A stretch of 64,000 nt of DNA from Nothopassalora personata (lineage: Eukaryota > Ascomycota > Dothideomycetes > Mycosphaerellales > Mycosphaerellaceae). Shown here piece after piece: positions 20,768 to 30,982 of this stretch. Numbering within the stretch: position 1 is the first letter of the stretch; every line of letters begins with the position of its first letter. A program made the position numbers and the translations under genes. The notes below the pieces were generated by a model. It was given only the letters and a program-made list of their open reading frames with translations, was not told the DNA's origin and searched no databases. The DNA is taken from positions 4,588,001 to 4,652,000 of the forward strand of contig CM066287.1 in the NCBI GenBank assembly GCA_033816765.1, given 5' to 3'.

Positions 20768-21802
20768 ATGGCAATGGTCTCGCAACGAACAATCTTCACA
20801 TCGCTCCTCGCGTCGCCGCCGGCAATACGCAGCGCAATTTTCTCGGAAACCCTCCGGCCTCGCATGATCAGATCTCTGGCGACGATACCATCACGCTGCG
20901 CGAAGACTCACAAATACACCGGATCCTCTGTACCAACTCGGTATTACAATTACAACAGTCAGCGCTGCCTCCAGACCTCAGCTCCTTCCTCCCGATCCAC
21001 ACCTCAACCCGCCCCGAGTCCGAGTACAACATCCGGCGATCACACATCACGTAGCACACGTCAGCCTCGACCACCTTCACGCATTCGTCGTGCGCTGTTC
21101 ACCTCTTCCCTCGTGGTCATATTCTTCGTCGCCGGCTTTGGCATGGCTGCTGCACCAGTCGCAGAGGCCGTAAACGGCTTCATCCACCCTCCTACAGACG
21201 CCGAGACCCTCGAACTTTTCGAGCCGAGCACAGAGAAAGCCGCCGAGATCAACGAGTACATTGTCAACCATCCTCTTTCACGAAAGCTGAGGCAGCAGGA
21301 AGGCATGGTGGAAAGCAGACCGCACATGAAGATCCCACCGGCGATGCGACCGCACAATCTCACGGGAGGAACATTATTGGGAGAGAACAAGATTGAGGTC
21401 CCACCTCTCAACTTTAGTAAGAAAGAGGCTGAGCTGCCCACGCTTGTGCAGATAGCGTACCTTGGACCGGCATTGTGTGGACATCCTGGGATTGTGCACG
21501 GTGGTCTATTGGCAACAATCTTGGACGAGGGATTGGCGCGGGCTTGCTTCCCAGCATTGCCGAACAAGGTTGGTGTGACTGCTAGCCTGAAGATTGACTA
21601 TCGCCTGCCATGTCCTGGTAGTAGCTATGTTGTATTGAAGGCTCAGACAATCAAGGTGGAGGGACGCAAAGCCTGGGTGAAAGGCTCGATCGAGTTGTTG
21701 GGCGAGGAGGATGCCACCGGCACACCACTTGTGGAAGCAGAGGCATTGTTCATTGAACCCAAACATGCGAAGCAGATGGCAAGGGTGTACAGCACTTCTT
21801 GA
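20768..21802 (+). CDS. Mitochondrial-type hotdog thioesterase (4HBT superfamily)
   Basis: A single exon; first ATGs at 20768 and 20774, 344 residues from the first. The N-terminus is Arg/Ser-rich and acid-poor (RTIFTSLLASPPAIRSAIF), as in mitochondrial presequences. One membrane segment follows at about residues 112-132 (LFTSSLVVIFFVAGFGMAAA). The C-terminal half is a hotdog domain with the PaaI-type motif HPGIVHGGLLATILDEGLAR, then GVTASLKIDYRLPCP and VEGRKAWVKGSIE. This layout (presequence, one TM, hotdog) matches fungal inner-membrane proteins of the UPF0644/FMP10 type. Acyl-CoA thioester hydrolysis is inferred from the fold; the acyl group is unknown. Confidence 0.82.
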   Translation: MAMVSQRTIFTSLLASPPAIRSAIFSETLRPRMIRSLATIPSRCAKTHKYTGSSVPTRYYNYNSQRCLQTSAPSSRSTPQPAPSPSTTSGDHTSRSTRQPRPPSRIRRALFTSSLVVIFFVAGFGMAAAPVAEAVNGFIHPPTDAETLELFEPSTEKAAEINEYIVNHPLSRKLRQQEGMVESRPHMKIPPAMRPHNLTGGTLLGENKIEVPPLNFSKKEAELPTLVQIAYLGPALCGHPGIVHGGLLATILDEGLARACFPALPNKVGVTASLKIDYRLPCPGSSYVVLKAQTIKVEGRKAWVKGSIELLGEEDATGTPLVEAEALFIEPKHAKQMARVYSTS

Positions 21803-22039
21803 GGTGCTTGTGATTGCAGTCGTTGGCGAGATACCCTGCCATCTTAGCCTGGCGTGAACTGGCTAGAAAGGCATAGATGTTAGAATAGAGTTTGCTCATA
21901 CTCTTGTGATAGACCATACTGTCGAGGACATGCTCTCCCATGTCTAGTCAGGAGACCGCTCCCTACACCACAACTCCACGCCCGGGCTATGCTAGAACCA
22001 GAATGAATCAACGCTGCCATATGTCGTCAAAGAAACCAT

Positions 22040-22629
22040 TTAGAAGTTTGTTCCCTCTGGTGGCTGAGGTAATTTCTTGTTTGCCGGTGCCGCCATGTAT
22101 CGTCGAATCACAATGAGCACTGTCTCCATGGTGAAGTCGCGCTTCCACGTGCTGAGGGTGGGAAGTTTCGTTAAGTCAACCTGAGAGTATCAGCAAGACT
22201 CTCCATATATGTAGCATGGGGCAGTGTGTCCTTACCTTGCCAGTCCGCTGGTCGACGCAGGGAAGGTTGACTTTGCTAATGAAAGTGACCTCCGGTGGGG
22301 AGTCTGGATAACTTGATCCGCAGACGATCTTGAGCGAGTATATTCTGTTCTCGTGTACGCTCTGCAGAGACAATGCTTAGTGACCGCATGCTCGTGTTCG
22401 GTTGCAAGCATGTGAACGCACGTGGGGTGGTCCAAGAATGGTACCGTTCCAGTTGGTCATGAGGAGATCATCGCCTTCGTCTAATCCGTACGAGCATGCC
22501 TCTACGCTGGGATCAGTATCCATAATGCACTCATATTCATGTCGCGGAAGTCCCACCAGCACCCAAGCCTTTCTCGCCCTTCTCCAACTCTTCCAGCAGA
22601 CGGAAGTTGCGCGGTACTTTCGCTCCCAT
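22040..22629 (-). CDS. mms2: Ubiquitin-conjugating enzyme variant Mms2
   Basis: Exons 22557-22629, 22422-22501, 22236-22361 and 22040-22180 give 139 residues, the usual Mms2 length; introns of 55, 60 and 55 nt, all GT..AG. Mms2 is the catalytically inactive E2 variant that partners Ubc13 to build K63-linked ubiquitin chains in post-replication repair. The product reads VPRNFRLLEELEKGEKGLGA, ACSYGLDEGDDLLMTNWNGT, ILGPPHSVHENRIYSLKI, then ends with NKKLPQPPEGTNF. The active-site Cys of true E2s is absent, as the family requires. Its start lies 314 bp from the start of the divergent Trs65-like gene, so the two may share a promoter. Confidence 0.96.
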
Positions 22630-22943
22630 GGTTACGTCTCTTGGCGGATTTGTTGGTAGTCGATGTGGTTGTAGTGGTAGTATGGACCGATGTTCTAGCG
22701 TAGTCGAGAAGTTGTTGTCGCAGACAGAAACCAATATGGAACGTCAGTTGTGAAAGGACGGCACTGGTGAACTACGAGTAGATGTAGTGGGGGCTGCTTG
22801 TCTTGTCTCACGCCTCAGGTTCAGACACCAACCCGCATCTGCCCTTGTCCTTCTCGCTGTCATGGGCGACTCCAAATCGCGGACATGCGCAATGCATTTT
22901 CACGATCCGAATCATCACACGTTTTCCATGCGTCCGCTCAGTG
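22630..22943. promoter_or_regulatory. Divergent promoter region of mms2 and the Trs65-like gene
   Basis: A 314-bp interval between the two divergent start codons. No TATA-like box stands out. The role is inferred from gene arrangement only. Confidence 0.45.
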
Positions 22944-24595
22944 ATGATGGTGGATAGAGCGCACTTCGAAGCGCTTGCCAAGCTGTCTCATCTCGACGTA
23001 TTACTGCCCAAAACAGACATCGATGTCTTGAAGCTGCTGGGAAGTGGCTCGCCGGACGAGCTCTCGCGCGCTCCCGCAAGACGCAACCTGTTCTTTGGTA
23101 TGATCTGGACACACTTCCGTGTACAGTGGCATTTCACTGATGCAGTACGATAGATGAGCAAGCGAACGTCGTGCTGGTGTTACGAACATCGGAATCTGAA
23201 GACAAGCTACGAGAGATACTACCAAGCCTCGAACTGGTGCTCTCCGCTCATGCTACAGATGCAGTACCTCAGGGTAGCGGTAATGCTGCTTCGGCTTCCG
23301 GAAAGCATGATCTTGAGTCGAAGACTATTGCAGCCAGTACTTTCGAGCACATAGTCACTGTCGGGGAGAAGACATACGTCGTCTGGAGGCCGACTTTACA
23401 CCTATCACGTCCTCGAGCCAGGCTTCAACGACCAGCAATCTACTTCACTGCCAATTTGACGTTCAATACGGAGACGACCAAGAGTCCGCATGGAGCTCAG
23501 CATGATTATTTGAAGAATTTCGAGCCTCTGCCGGCCAATGTGCTCGAACCACTCCAATTTGACCCAGCGTTGAAGAGTACAGATGTCTCGCTACCTGAAA
23601 GCAGGATTACGAAAGTCGCGCCGAAAGCACCACGCCTCCACGACCTAGTGAAGCCGATCCGAGGAGGTACCAAACGAGCCTTTCCTGCCGTTCCTGCATT
23701 GTTCACCAAGATTCGGTACTCAGCACTCCCTGACGCCATTGTCGCAAGCCTGCACATGCAGACTTCTCAGATCGTTGCAGGGGTCGTAACTGTAAATCAC
23801 GTTGCAGTGGAGGTCTCGAATGCCAAAGTAGACCACCTTACAGATGTCGACTTGCCGCTTTCGACTCAAGGCGGAGACGAAATGATCGTGGTTTACAAGA
23901 TTTATCGAGACCGAGTCAGGCAGATTGCGACTGATGGCGATACCCAAACATTGACCGCTACCGTGTCCGCGAAGGCGCTTCTCGACCAAGGCTCCGCAAT
24001 CGACATCGAACTGAGATGGCAGGCCCAGGTGAACTTCTCAAAGCCTTCAGCGGAGCTATCGAGCTATCGTTGGTCTCGTCCACTGAGCGTCGCATCGGCT
24101 CATAGGCGAGGCAGCTCATTACAGTCCAACTCGGGTATCATGACCAAAGAAGCCAGCCAAAACACTATTGCCGACGAAGTTGGTATAGTCATTAGCATCT
24201 CAGGACCTGCCACGGTGGCAAAAGGGTCTGACTTCCCCATGAATATCCAATGCCGCAACCGATCCTCCAGAACTAGAAGATTTGCCATCCTTATGCTACA
24301 ACCTCGCCCACCGGGAAACGCAGATCTGAAGCACGCTGCTGTCATTGACACAGGGCTGGTCGCGGAAATCTTCAACGCGCCTTCCTCGGAGATCACGAAG
24401 CCACTGGATGTTCTTGACCTGTCTCCTGAAGTTCGCATTGGCCCTTTAACATCAGGCGCTTGTTTCGAAACGCAGCTATGGTTTCGCACCGTGTCTACAG
24501 GCGTGCTGAATTTGGGTATTTGGAGAGTATTAGACCTTGATTCGAGGCAAGTTGTGGACGTTCGAGGACTCCCCGATGTCGTTGCTTTGGGCTGA
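22944..24595 (+). CDS. TRAPPII complex subunit Trs65-like
   Basis: Exons 22944-23097 and 23154-24595 give 531 residues; the 56-nt intron is GTATGA..TAG. The N-terminal part (LSHLDVLLPKTDIDVLKLLG, then NVVLVLRTSESEDKLREIL) and the C-terminal immunoglobulin-like part (IVISISGPATVAKGSDFPMN; NRSSRTRRFAILML; DVLDLSPEVRIGPLTSGACF; ETQLWFRTVSTGVLNLGIW) resemble the Trs65 family. Trs65 joins TRAPPII monomers that activate Rab11/Ypt31 at the late Golgi. Identification rests on my recall of the RTRRFA and IGPL.PGACF blocks, so it is probable rather than certain. No transmembrane segment or catalytic motif is seen. Confidence 0.65.
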
Positions 24596-24870
24596 TGTCT
24601 ATACGTGCATCTCACGGACTTTACCCTGACTGCCGGGAATAATTTTAAGCCCAAGCAGCTGGCTGGGCTGCCACGCGACATTGACGCGAGCTTCCACCTC
24701 GGCAGAGGCACCATGGCCCGAACGTCTCCCCACGCTCCACAATCATCTCGTCGTGCTCGACTCGCTGTTCTACTACTTCACCGCGACTGGCATCGCGCAT
24801 TCTTGTCTTGATCAGTTGACAAGGATTCTCTTTGCACGCCCACAGTGTCTCTCAGCAGCTTCTTTGCATC

Positions 24871-26394
24871 ATGGCTGAAGTTCCGGTCCCGTTTTCGGAG
24901 CCGCCATATGCTCTCGGACTGCCTGTTCCTTGGACGACACCAGCCCTTCAGGAATGGCAGCAGAAGTGCTTCAAATTTGTCAATGAACACCTTACCAAAG
25001 GCGCCTGGGATTGGGAAAAGGAAGAAACTGTGCCCGAACATGTCTTTGAGACTTTCGCAAAGCATCGAATGCTTATACCATCGCTCCCATCTCCACTACC
25101 TGTTCGCGAATTGAAAGCTGCTGGCATCCACGATATCCTTGGTGTGAAGGTCGAGGACTTTACATACTGGCATAATTACATCTATGGCAACGAGATGCTG
25201 CGTAGCGGCTTGACGGGTCCGTCCGGCAGTCTCACTACCGGCATAGCTTTCGGTGTCCCGCCAATCATCAAATTTGGTAACGAACAGCTCAAGAAACGCT
25301 TCCTACCAGAGCTGTTACGAGGCGAGAAGAGGACTTGTATAGCAATTACGGAGCCGGACGCCGGGAGTGACGTCGCCAACATACAGACAACTGCAGTGAA
25401 GAGCAACGATGGAAAGAAGTACGTTGTCAATGGTACCAAGGTACGTTGATGGTAGAGCTAAGCTATAAAGATTGGCCACATGCTCTCGGCTTGTAGCTCA
25501 TGCTTTTCTTCTTGGCAGAAATGGATCACGAATGGATACTGGAGCGATAATGCATGTATGGCGGTGCGCACTGGCGGTCCAGGTCCAGGTGGACTATCAT
25601 TACTCGTCGTTCCTTTGAAGGGACACAAGGGGGTTGAGATGCGGCGCTTAAAAGTTCAGGGCCAGATATCTGCAGGCACAACTTTCATCGAACTTGACGA
25701 TGTCGAAGTCCCGGTCGAGAATCTCATCGGTGAGGAAGGTCAGGGAATGCGGGTGAGTACATCCTCCATCATGATCCAGACGTACAGTCCTGATGTCAAG
25801 CTAGTACATCATGACCAACTTCAACCACGAGCGCCTCACAATCGCGATAGGAACGACACGACAAGCACGAGTGGCGCTATCAGCAGCGTTTGCGTATGTC
25901 TTGAAACGCGAGGCCTTTGGCAAGACACTGTTCGAGCAGCCCGTCGTGCGACATCGATTGGCCAAGGCCGGAACCATCCTTGAGAGCCAGCAAGCCTGGA
26001 TCGAGCAATTCGTGTATCAGATGACACAAATGAAGAAAGAAGATGCCGACAGAGAGCTGGGAGGCTTGACGGCTGCTTGCAAGGCTCAAGCCGGTATTGT
26101 AAGTTTGTGGTTCTGCTTCCTTTGCAGCACTCTAGAGAGCAAGTCACTGACCCCATTGATCGATCACAGGTCCTGAAAGAGTGCGCCGACTGCGCAGTCC
26201 TCTTATTCGGCGGTAATGGCTACACCAGATCCGGTCAAGGAGAAATCGCAGAGAGAATGTGGCGCGAAGTCAATGGCAACCGGATTCCTGGTGGTTCCGA
26301 GGACGTCATGCTTGATCTGATGGTACGGCAGCTGGGTAAGAACTATCAGAATAAGCTGAAGGACTTGGAGAGAAGTTCGGGGGCAAAGCTTTAA
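24871..26394 (+). CDS. Acyl-CoA dehydrogenase family protein
   Basis: Exons 24871-25440, 25519-25752, 25805-26098 and 26170-26394 give 440 residues; introns of 78, 52 and 71 nt with phase-0 junctions. FAD-dependent alpha,beta-dehydrogenation of acyl-CoA (or a related acyl substrate) is the family reaction. Visible blocks: FGNEQLKKRFLPELLRGEKR, the signature AITEPDAGSDVANIQTTA, KWITNGYWSD, GGLSLLVVPL, TNFNHERLTIAIGTTRQA, AFGKTLFEQPVVRHRLA, and the C-terminal LLFGGNGYTRSGQGEIAERM that closes the FAD site. There is no clear mitochondrial presequence and no peroxisomal SKL (it ends GAKL), so location is open. N-terminal residues 1-75 are helical, as usual. Chain-length specificity cannot be read. 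Confidence 0.92.
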
Positions 26395-26677
26395 CGCTTC
26401 ATTTGGGGTCGCACGAGTGCGACGAGGGGTGTCCGCCTGCCTCTTCTGCCAGTCTACAACCCAGGCATTCTGCGCTGTCCCTCGATGACTCGTGGCCTCC
26501 TGACAGCGCTGTTTCATCGTCTGTCAACAACGTGACATTACCCGATCCTGCTATCACTGGATACCCTCGCGTCGCATGATGTGCTGTCTGCGGAGTGCTG
26601 AGGCCATATAGAGTACTGTGGACGCGTTACAGCACTCGAATCAAAAAGCCCACCATGAAGCATGTGTGGCCGCTGCT

Positions 26678-27214
26678 TCAATCGTCCCACATAGCTTTCT
26701 GAGCGTTTTCCTTCTCTCGCTTCTTGCGCTCTTCCTCTTCCCGAGCCTTGTCGCGCTTCTTCTTCTCCTGCATCTTCATTGCCTGGTCGTACTCGCGCTC
26801 TTCTTTCGTTCGTCGCGGTGCTTTCTGACCAATACCAGCAGCTATGAGCCGTGAGGCTACTGATGTGGTTTTGTCCGGCCTTCTCTCATCCCCGGCGGCA
26901 GTGCCAGCTCTGGAGCTGCTCGGGACACTTCCAAATGCATCGTTGAAATCGACGGGCTGAACAGAGGAGTAGCTGAGATCGCGGTCCCGGGTGAAAGCTG
27001 GCGATGATGGTGTAGGGGGAGGTGCACCCGGGAGGTCGGAGGTCGCTGGACGGACAGGCGTCGACGTGCCCTCCCCTTCCGTCTCCGAGCCCGAGTCTTC
27101 TGCCTCGTCTTCCCAAGAGTCGACCGGCTCCGCTGCCTTTCCTCGACTTTTGTTCGGGGAGATCTGAAGTTTGCCCACGGAGGCAGTCACAGATTTGGCA
27201 GGCGGGGAAGACAT
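26678..27214 (-). CDS. Small charged conserved fungal protein
   Basis: A single exon of 178 residues from ATG 27214. The N-terminal 115 residues are Ser/Pro/Glu-rich and disordered (EPVDSWEDEAEDSGSETEGE). The C-terminus has a short conserved-looking block, SVASRLIAAGIGQKAPRRTK, followed by a Lys/Glu coiled coil (EKKKRDKAREEEERKKREKE) ending QKAMWDD. I do not recognise a named family. The ordered SRLIAAGIG block suggests a short interaction motif rather than an enzyme. It is convergent with the acyl-CoA dehydrogenase gene. Confidence 0.65.
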   Translation of the reverse strand: MSSPPAKSVTASVGKLQISPNKSRGKAAEPVDSWEDEAEDSGSETEGEGTSTPVRPATSDLPGAPPPTPSSPAFTRDRDLSYSSVQPVDFNDAFGSVPSSSRAGTAAGDERRPDKTTSVASRLIAAGIGQKAPRRTKEEREYDQAMKMQEKKKRDKAREEEERKKREKENAQKAMWDD

Positions 27215-27723
27215 GGTCGCTGATGTGGTCGATCGTTAGGATTCGACGGAAGAGGCGAGGCTGGGCAACATCCCATCAGCCCTGAGTAGCAGTGTTGTAC
27301 GCGTTGATGCAGTAAGTAATCGCACATGGGAGGAGTGACGTCGTGGCCGTGTGTTTCAAACAGCTTAGCTTCGCAACTTCGCTAGCAGCTCGAAGACATG
27401 CACTCGATCAATGTCTTGATCCACAGGAACACTACGGTGATAATGCCATAGCTCTCACTGAACCCGGCGAACGACGCTTTGCCTGTTCCTGAGAAGCTCA
27501 AAAGTCCGCCCGTCATCAAGGATCCAGGCTCCTCTCCTTAAACCCGGCAATTTATTCCCGGTGGTTGTTCCAACAGCAGCTCCGTAGTCGGTAGTGTCGG
27601 TAAAGTATATGAAGCCATTGGACATGATGTCGTGTGCGGCACGTCGTGGCAGCACTTCTCTCTAGACTCCCCTCTCCTCTCTCCAGTATTGACATTTTCT
27701 ATGGTGTTGCCTGACCTGGTGTT
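27215..27723. other. Intergenic, divergent promoters
   Basis: A 509-bp gap between the small charged protein (-) and the CoA-ligase fusion (+). A pyrimidine-rich CTCTAGACTCCCCTCTCCTC tract lies just upstream of 27724. No gene seen. Confidence 0.45.
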
Positions 27724-29909
27724 ATGACAATGGCTTCGTTACGGAGCTCACAAGCTTCTTCTGTCGTCTCCAAGGCCAGAACGACTCTCTCTAGAAGCTC
27801 GAGAAGGGCATTCTCCTCGACACAGCTGAGAAGAGGCTATGAAGATACCGTGCAGAATCTAAGAATTGGAAAGCATACGCGTGTCATCTACCAGGGGTTC
27901 ACGGGACGTGTGGCTACTGGCAACGCGAAAGACAGCATAGCCTATGGCACCAACGTGGTCGGCGGTGTCACGCCTGGCAAGGAGGGTGAACATATTGGCT
28001 TGCCATTGCTGCCGGATCTGAAGAAAGCCAAGGAGCAGCTCAAGCCCGATGCCACTGCTGTCTTCGTGGCGGCACCACAATGTGGTGCTGCGATTGAGGA
28101 AGCTATAGAAGCTGAGATTCCCTTGATCGTTGCGGTGGCTGAGCACATTCCACTTCACGATATCATGAGGGTATGTTGCACACCGGGAAAGAGATGGTAA
28201 CGTGAAAGCAGCTGACGAGAGCATAGGTTGCGAGCATTTTGAAGACACAATCGAAGTCGAGACTCGTGGGCGCAAATGCACCTGGCATCATCGCTCCCCT
28301 TGGATTCTGTCGTATTGGCTTCCAGCCTCTTCCTACCTTTGCTCCAGGCCACATCGGTATTGCTGCAAAGTCAGGAACACTTTCATACGAAGCAGTTGCA
28401 TCAATCACTCGTTCTGGGCTGGGGCAGAGCTTGTGCATTGGCATGGGAGGCGACATCATTGCTGGTACCAACCTCGTCGACTCGTTGAAGGTCTTCGAGG
28501 CAGATCCAGAGACAGAAGGCATTGTCCTCATTGGCGAGGTCGGCGGCAGAGCAGAAGAGGACGCTGCAGATTGGATCAAGGACTACCTCAAGCGAACGAA
28601 GAACCCGAAGCCAATCGCAGCATTGGTGGGAGGAAAGAATGCTCGACCGAATACTATCATGGGCCACGCCGGTGCTTGGGCTGCCCGGGGCGAGCACAAC
28701 TCGAATGAGAAGTACAGCATTCTGCTGGAGGCTGGTGCCACAATGGTCGATCACCCTGAGAAGTTTGGTGGTGTCATGAAGACTCTGTTGGAGCAGTCTG
28801 GTCGAGACGTCAGCAAGATCCAAGCCAATGTGCATCAACAGCAGAAGCGCGGCTACCACACACTTCGCAGGAGCCCAGCAATGTCAAGAGCTGCATATGG
28901 CCTAAAGCTCCAGCCTCGAGTTAACACTGCGTCGAGGCAGCAACAGCGAGGGCTTTTCATTGCACCTGAGCTGGTACCAGTCCCTCTGCACCCCTACCTT
29001 AGTAAAGTGCCAGGTCTTGCGATTACCCTTGATGAAGCGCCCAAAGATGGTCACTACCTTGGCATTCTCGTGGACCGCACCGAACGCTCACCTTGCATTG
29101 CGGTCGCACCAACCGCCGACCCCTCTGCCATCGATGCGCGCGTCAAGAAGTTCCCATACGATTGGCGGGAAGGTCCTTCAGAGTCTGTCATCAGCCAAGC
29201 CGTCGAGTATTTGCAGCTCGACTCAGCACCGCAGAGCGCAAAACAGCAAGCGCACGGCCTCATCGCCAGCCTGGCCAAGATGTATAAAGAGAAGGAAGCC
29301 GTGATTCTATCGGGCTGCGTCAGCGTCGGTGCCTCCGGAAACTTGAAGCTTCACCAGCCCAGCGTCACGCTCATGTTTGACGATGCCGCATACCGCAGCA
29401 AGAAGCGCCAGGAAGACATCCACCGCCTCCGACAAAAGGACCGAGAAGTTCCCGTAGAGGTCGAGGCAGAGACGGATGGCATCGTCTACGTAGGGTATGA
29501 CGACCCACAAGCAAACATCGGCACCCTCGTCAACGGCGCTGGTCTGGCGATGAACACAATCGACGCGCTGAAGCTTCACGGCGGACGCCCCGTCAACTTC
29601 TTGGACACCGGAGGCAAGGCGACATCGGAGACTGTGAAGAAGAGCTTCGAGCTCATCCTGCAAGACCCCAGGGTCAAGGTCATCTTTGTCAACATCTTTG
29701 GTGGGTTGACAGACGGTGGCATGATCGCAGAAGGTATCCTTTTGGCGTTCAAGGAAGTCGACATGAAGAATGTACCTGTAGTGGTGCGGATACGTGGTAC
29801 CAACGAGGAGGTTGGGCAGAAGAAGATTGCCGAGAGCGACCTTGGCCTGGATGCCTTTGACGACTTTGGGAGTGCCGCAAAGCGTGTCATTGAGATCGCG
29901 GAGAGGTGA
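27724..29909 (+). CDS. Fused succinyl-CoA-ligase-like protein (alpha + partial beta)
   Basis: Exons 27724-28170 and 28227-29909 give 709 residues; a 56-nt phase-0 intron (GTATGT..TAG). A mitochondrial-type presequence (SRSSRRAFSSTQLRRGY) precedes a near-complete alpha subunit: CoA-binding VIYQGFTGRVATGNAKDSIA, YGTNVVGGVTPGK, AAKSGTLSYEA, and the phospho-His loop NTIMGHAGAW. After a linker (KRGYHTLRRSP..) comes a beta-like part that keeps only the end of the ATP-grasp fold (HYLGILVDRTERSPCIAVAP) and the CoA-ligase domain (GIVYVGYDDPQANIGTLVNG, MNTIDALKLHGGRPVNFLDT, VNIFGGLTDGGMIAEGI, VVVRIRGTNEEVGQ). The N-terminal ATP-grasp lobe of a true beta chain is missing. I recall similar fusions in other Pezizomycotina but cannot check. 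The enzyme activity is therefore uncertain. Confidence 0.85.
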
Positions 29910-30510
29910 TGGAATTGCGGTGACTGTACATAATATCAGCGTTGGAAAGTCTAGCAGGCATGGCGCATTGAGTCGCGATCACTGTGTACTTACATTAGAA
30001 GGCGCGCTGGTAATTCTGATTAGTGGACTCAAGCATCATCTTTCATGTCTTCGGCCTGAACCTATTCTACGCTGAGTGCTAGCTATTTGCGTCAGGGACA
30101 GGTTCAACGCCGAGAAATTTGTTCAGCCAGGCGCAGTATAACACGACAAGTCTAAAGGAGGGGATGAGTGTGAAGCTGACCGATAGTAGTGAACAGTCCA
30201 TGCATGCCGATTAAGTGAGTCCATTGATCGATCATTCTAAACGCCGAGCTAACCCGTCGCTGATCTTCTGTCGGAGATACACTCGTCGACAACCCACGGC
30301 AAGATGTGCTCCGTGACGCCACAGCGCCCGATATGGAATCATGCCGGCGCCATGTCTCCACGCTTGGATGTCCCTCCCTAAGACTGCATGTATGGTATCG
30401 TGACCTTCGAGGTCCGCTCATCTTGCTGTAAAATGTTTCAAACGTTGACGAGGTGGTGCAGGTTTCCGGGAAAGCTTCCTGCTCTTGAGTCGCGTGATTT
30501 CTGACGACCA
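29910..30510. other. Intergenic, convergent 3' regions
   Basis: A 601-bp gap between the CoA-ligase fusion (+) and SUMO (-). No supported gene or repeat. Confidence 0.4.
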
Positions 30511-30872
30511 TCAACAACCGCCGATCTGCTCCTGGTGAACCTCCAGAGTGTCGCCGTCCGCCATCTCAAGCTGCCATGATTGTTAGCATATACTCTTCTT
30601 CTCCGCGCAATTGCAGTTTCCCGGGCTGAGCTCACTGTGTCTGGAGTGTCGGACGAGTTGACTCGCTGGCCATCGAAGAGGAATCGCACGCTCTGTGGGC
30701 TCTTGCCCTGTCTCTCGCAGAAGGCGTCCATGAGCTTCTTGAGTTGTGTGGTGCGCTTGATCTTGAAGAAGACCTCGTTGTTGTTGTCCGTGACCTTAAT
30801 ATTCAAGTGCTCGGTTGCGCCTTGTGGTTGATCTTCTGGCTTGTCGCCGGCGGGACTTCCGTTGTCTGCCAT
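30511..30872 (-). CDS. smt3: SUMO (Smt3 family ubiquitin-like modifier)
   Basis: Exons 30636-30872 and 30511-30570 give 98 residues; 65-nt intron GTGAGC..CAG. SUMO is conjugated to lysines of nuclear and other proteins. The disordered N-terminus (MADNGSPAGDKPEDQPQG) leads into the beta-grasp fold: HLNIKVTDNNNEVFFKIKRT, LKKLMDAFCERQGK, VRFLFDGQRVNSSDTPDTLE, MADGDTLEVHQEQIGGC. The diGly is followed by a single Cys, so the SUMO protease has only one residue to remove. Without splicing the frame runs on into a spurious extension to 30438. Confidence 0.96.
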
Positions 30873-30974
30873 GACGAGAGCGTGAAGCGGTCGAGGGAGG
30901 TGGTATTGGGTGGTGCCGCTGGTCTCGTGGGTTATGGTAGAGTGGAAAAAGCTCGAGAATGGAGGTAGGCGGGG

Positions 30975-30982
30975 TTTATATA
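30975..30982 (-). promoter_or_regulatory. TATA box upstream of SUMO
   Basis: TATATAAA on the minus strand about 103 nt before the SUMO ATG (30872), a position and sequence typical of a core promoter. Confidence 0.55.
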
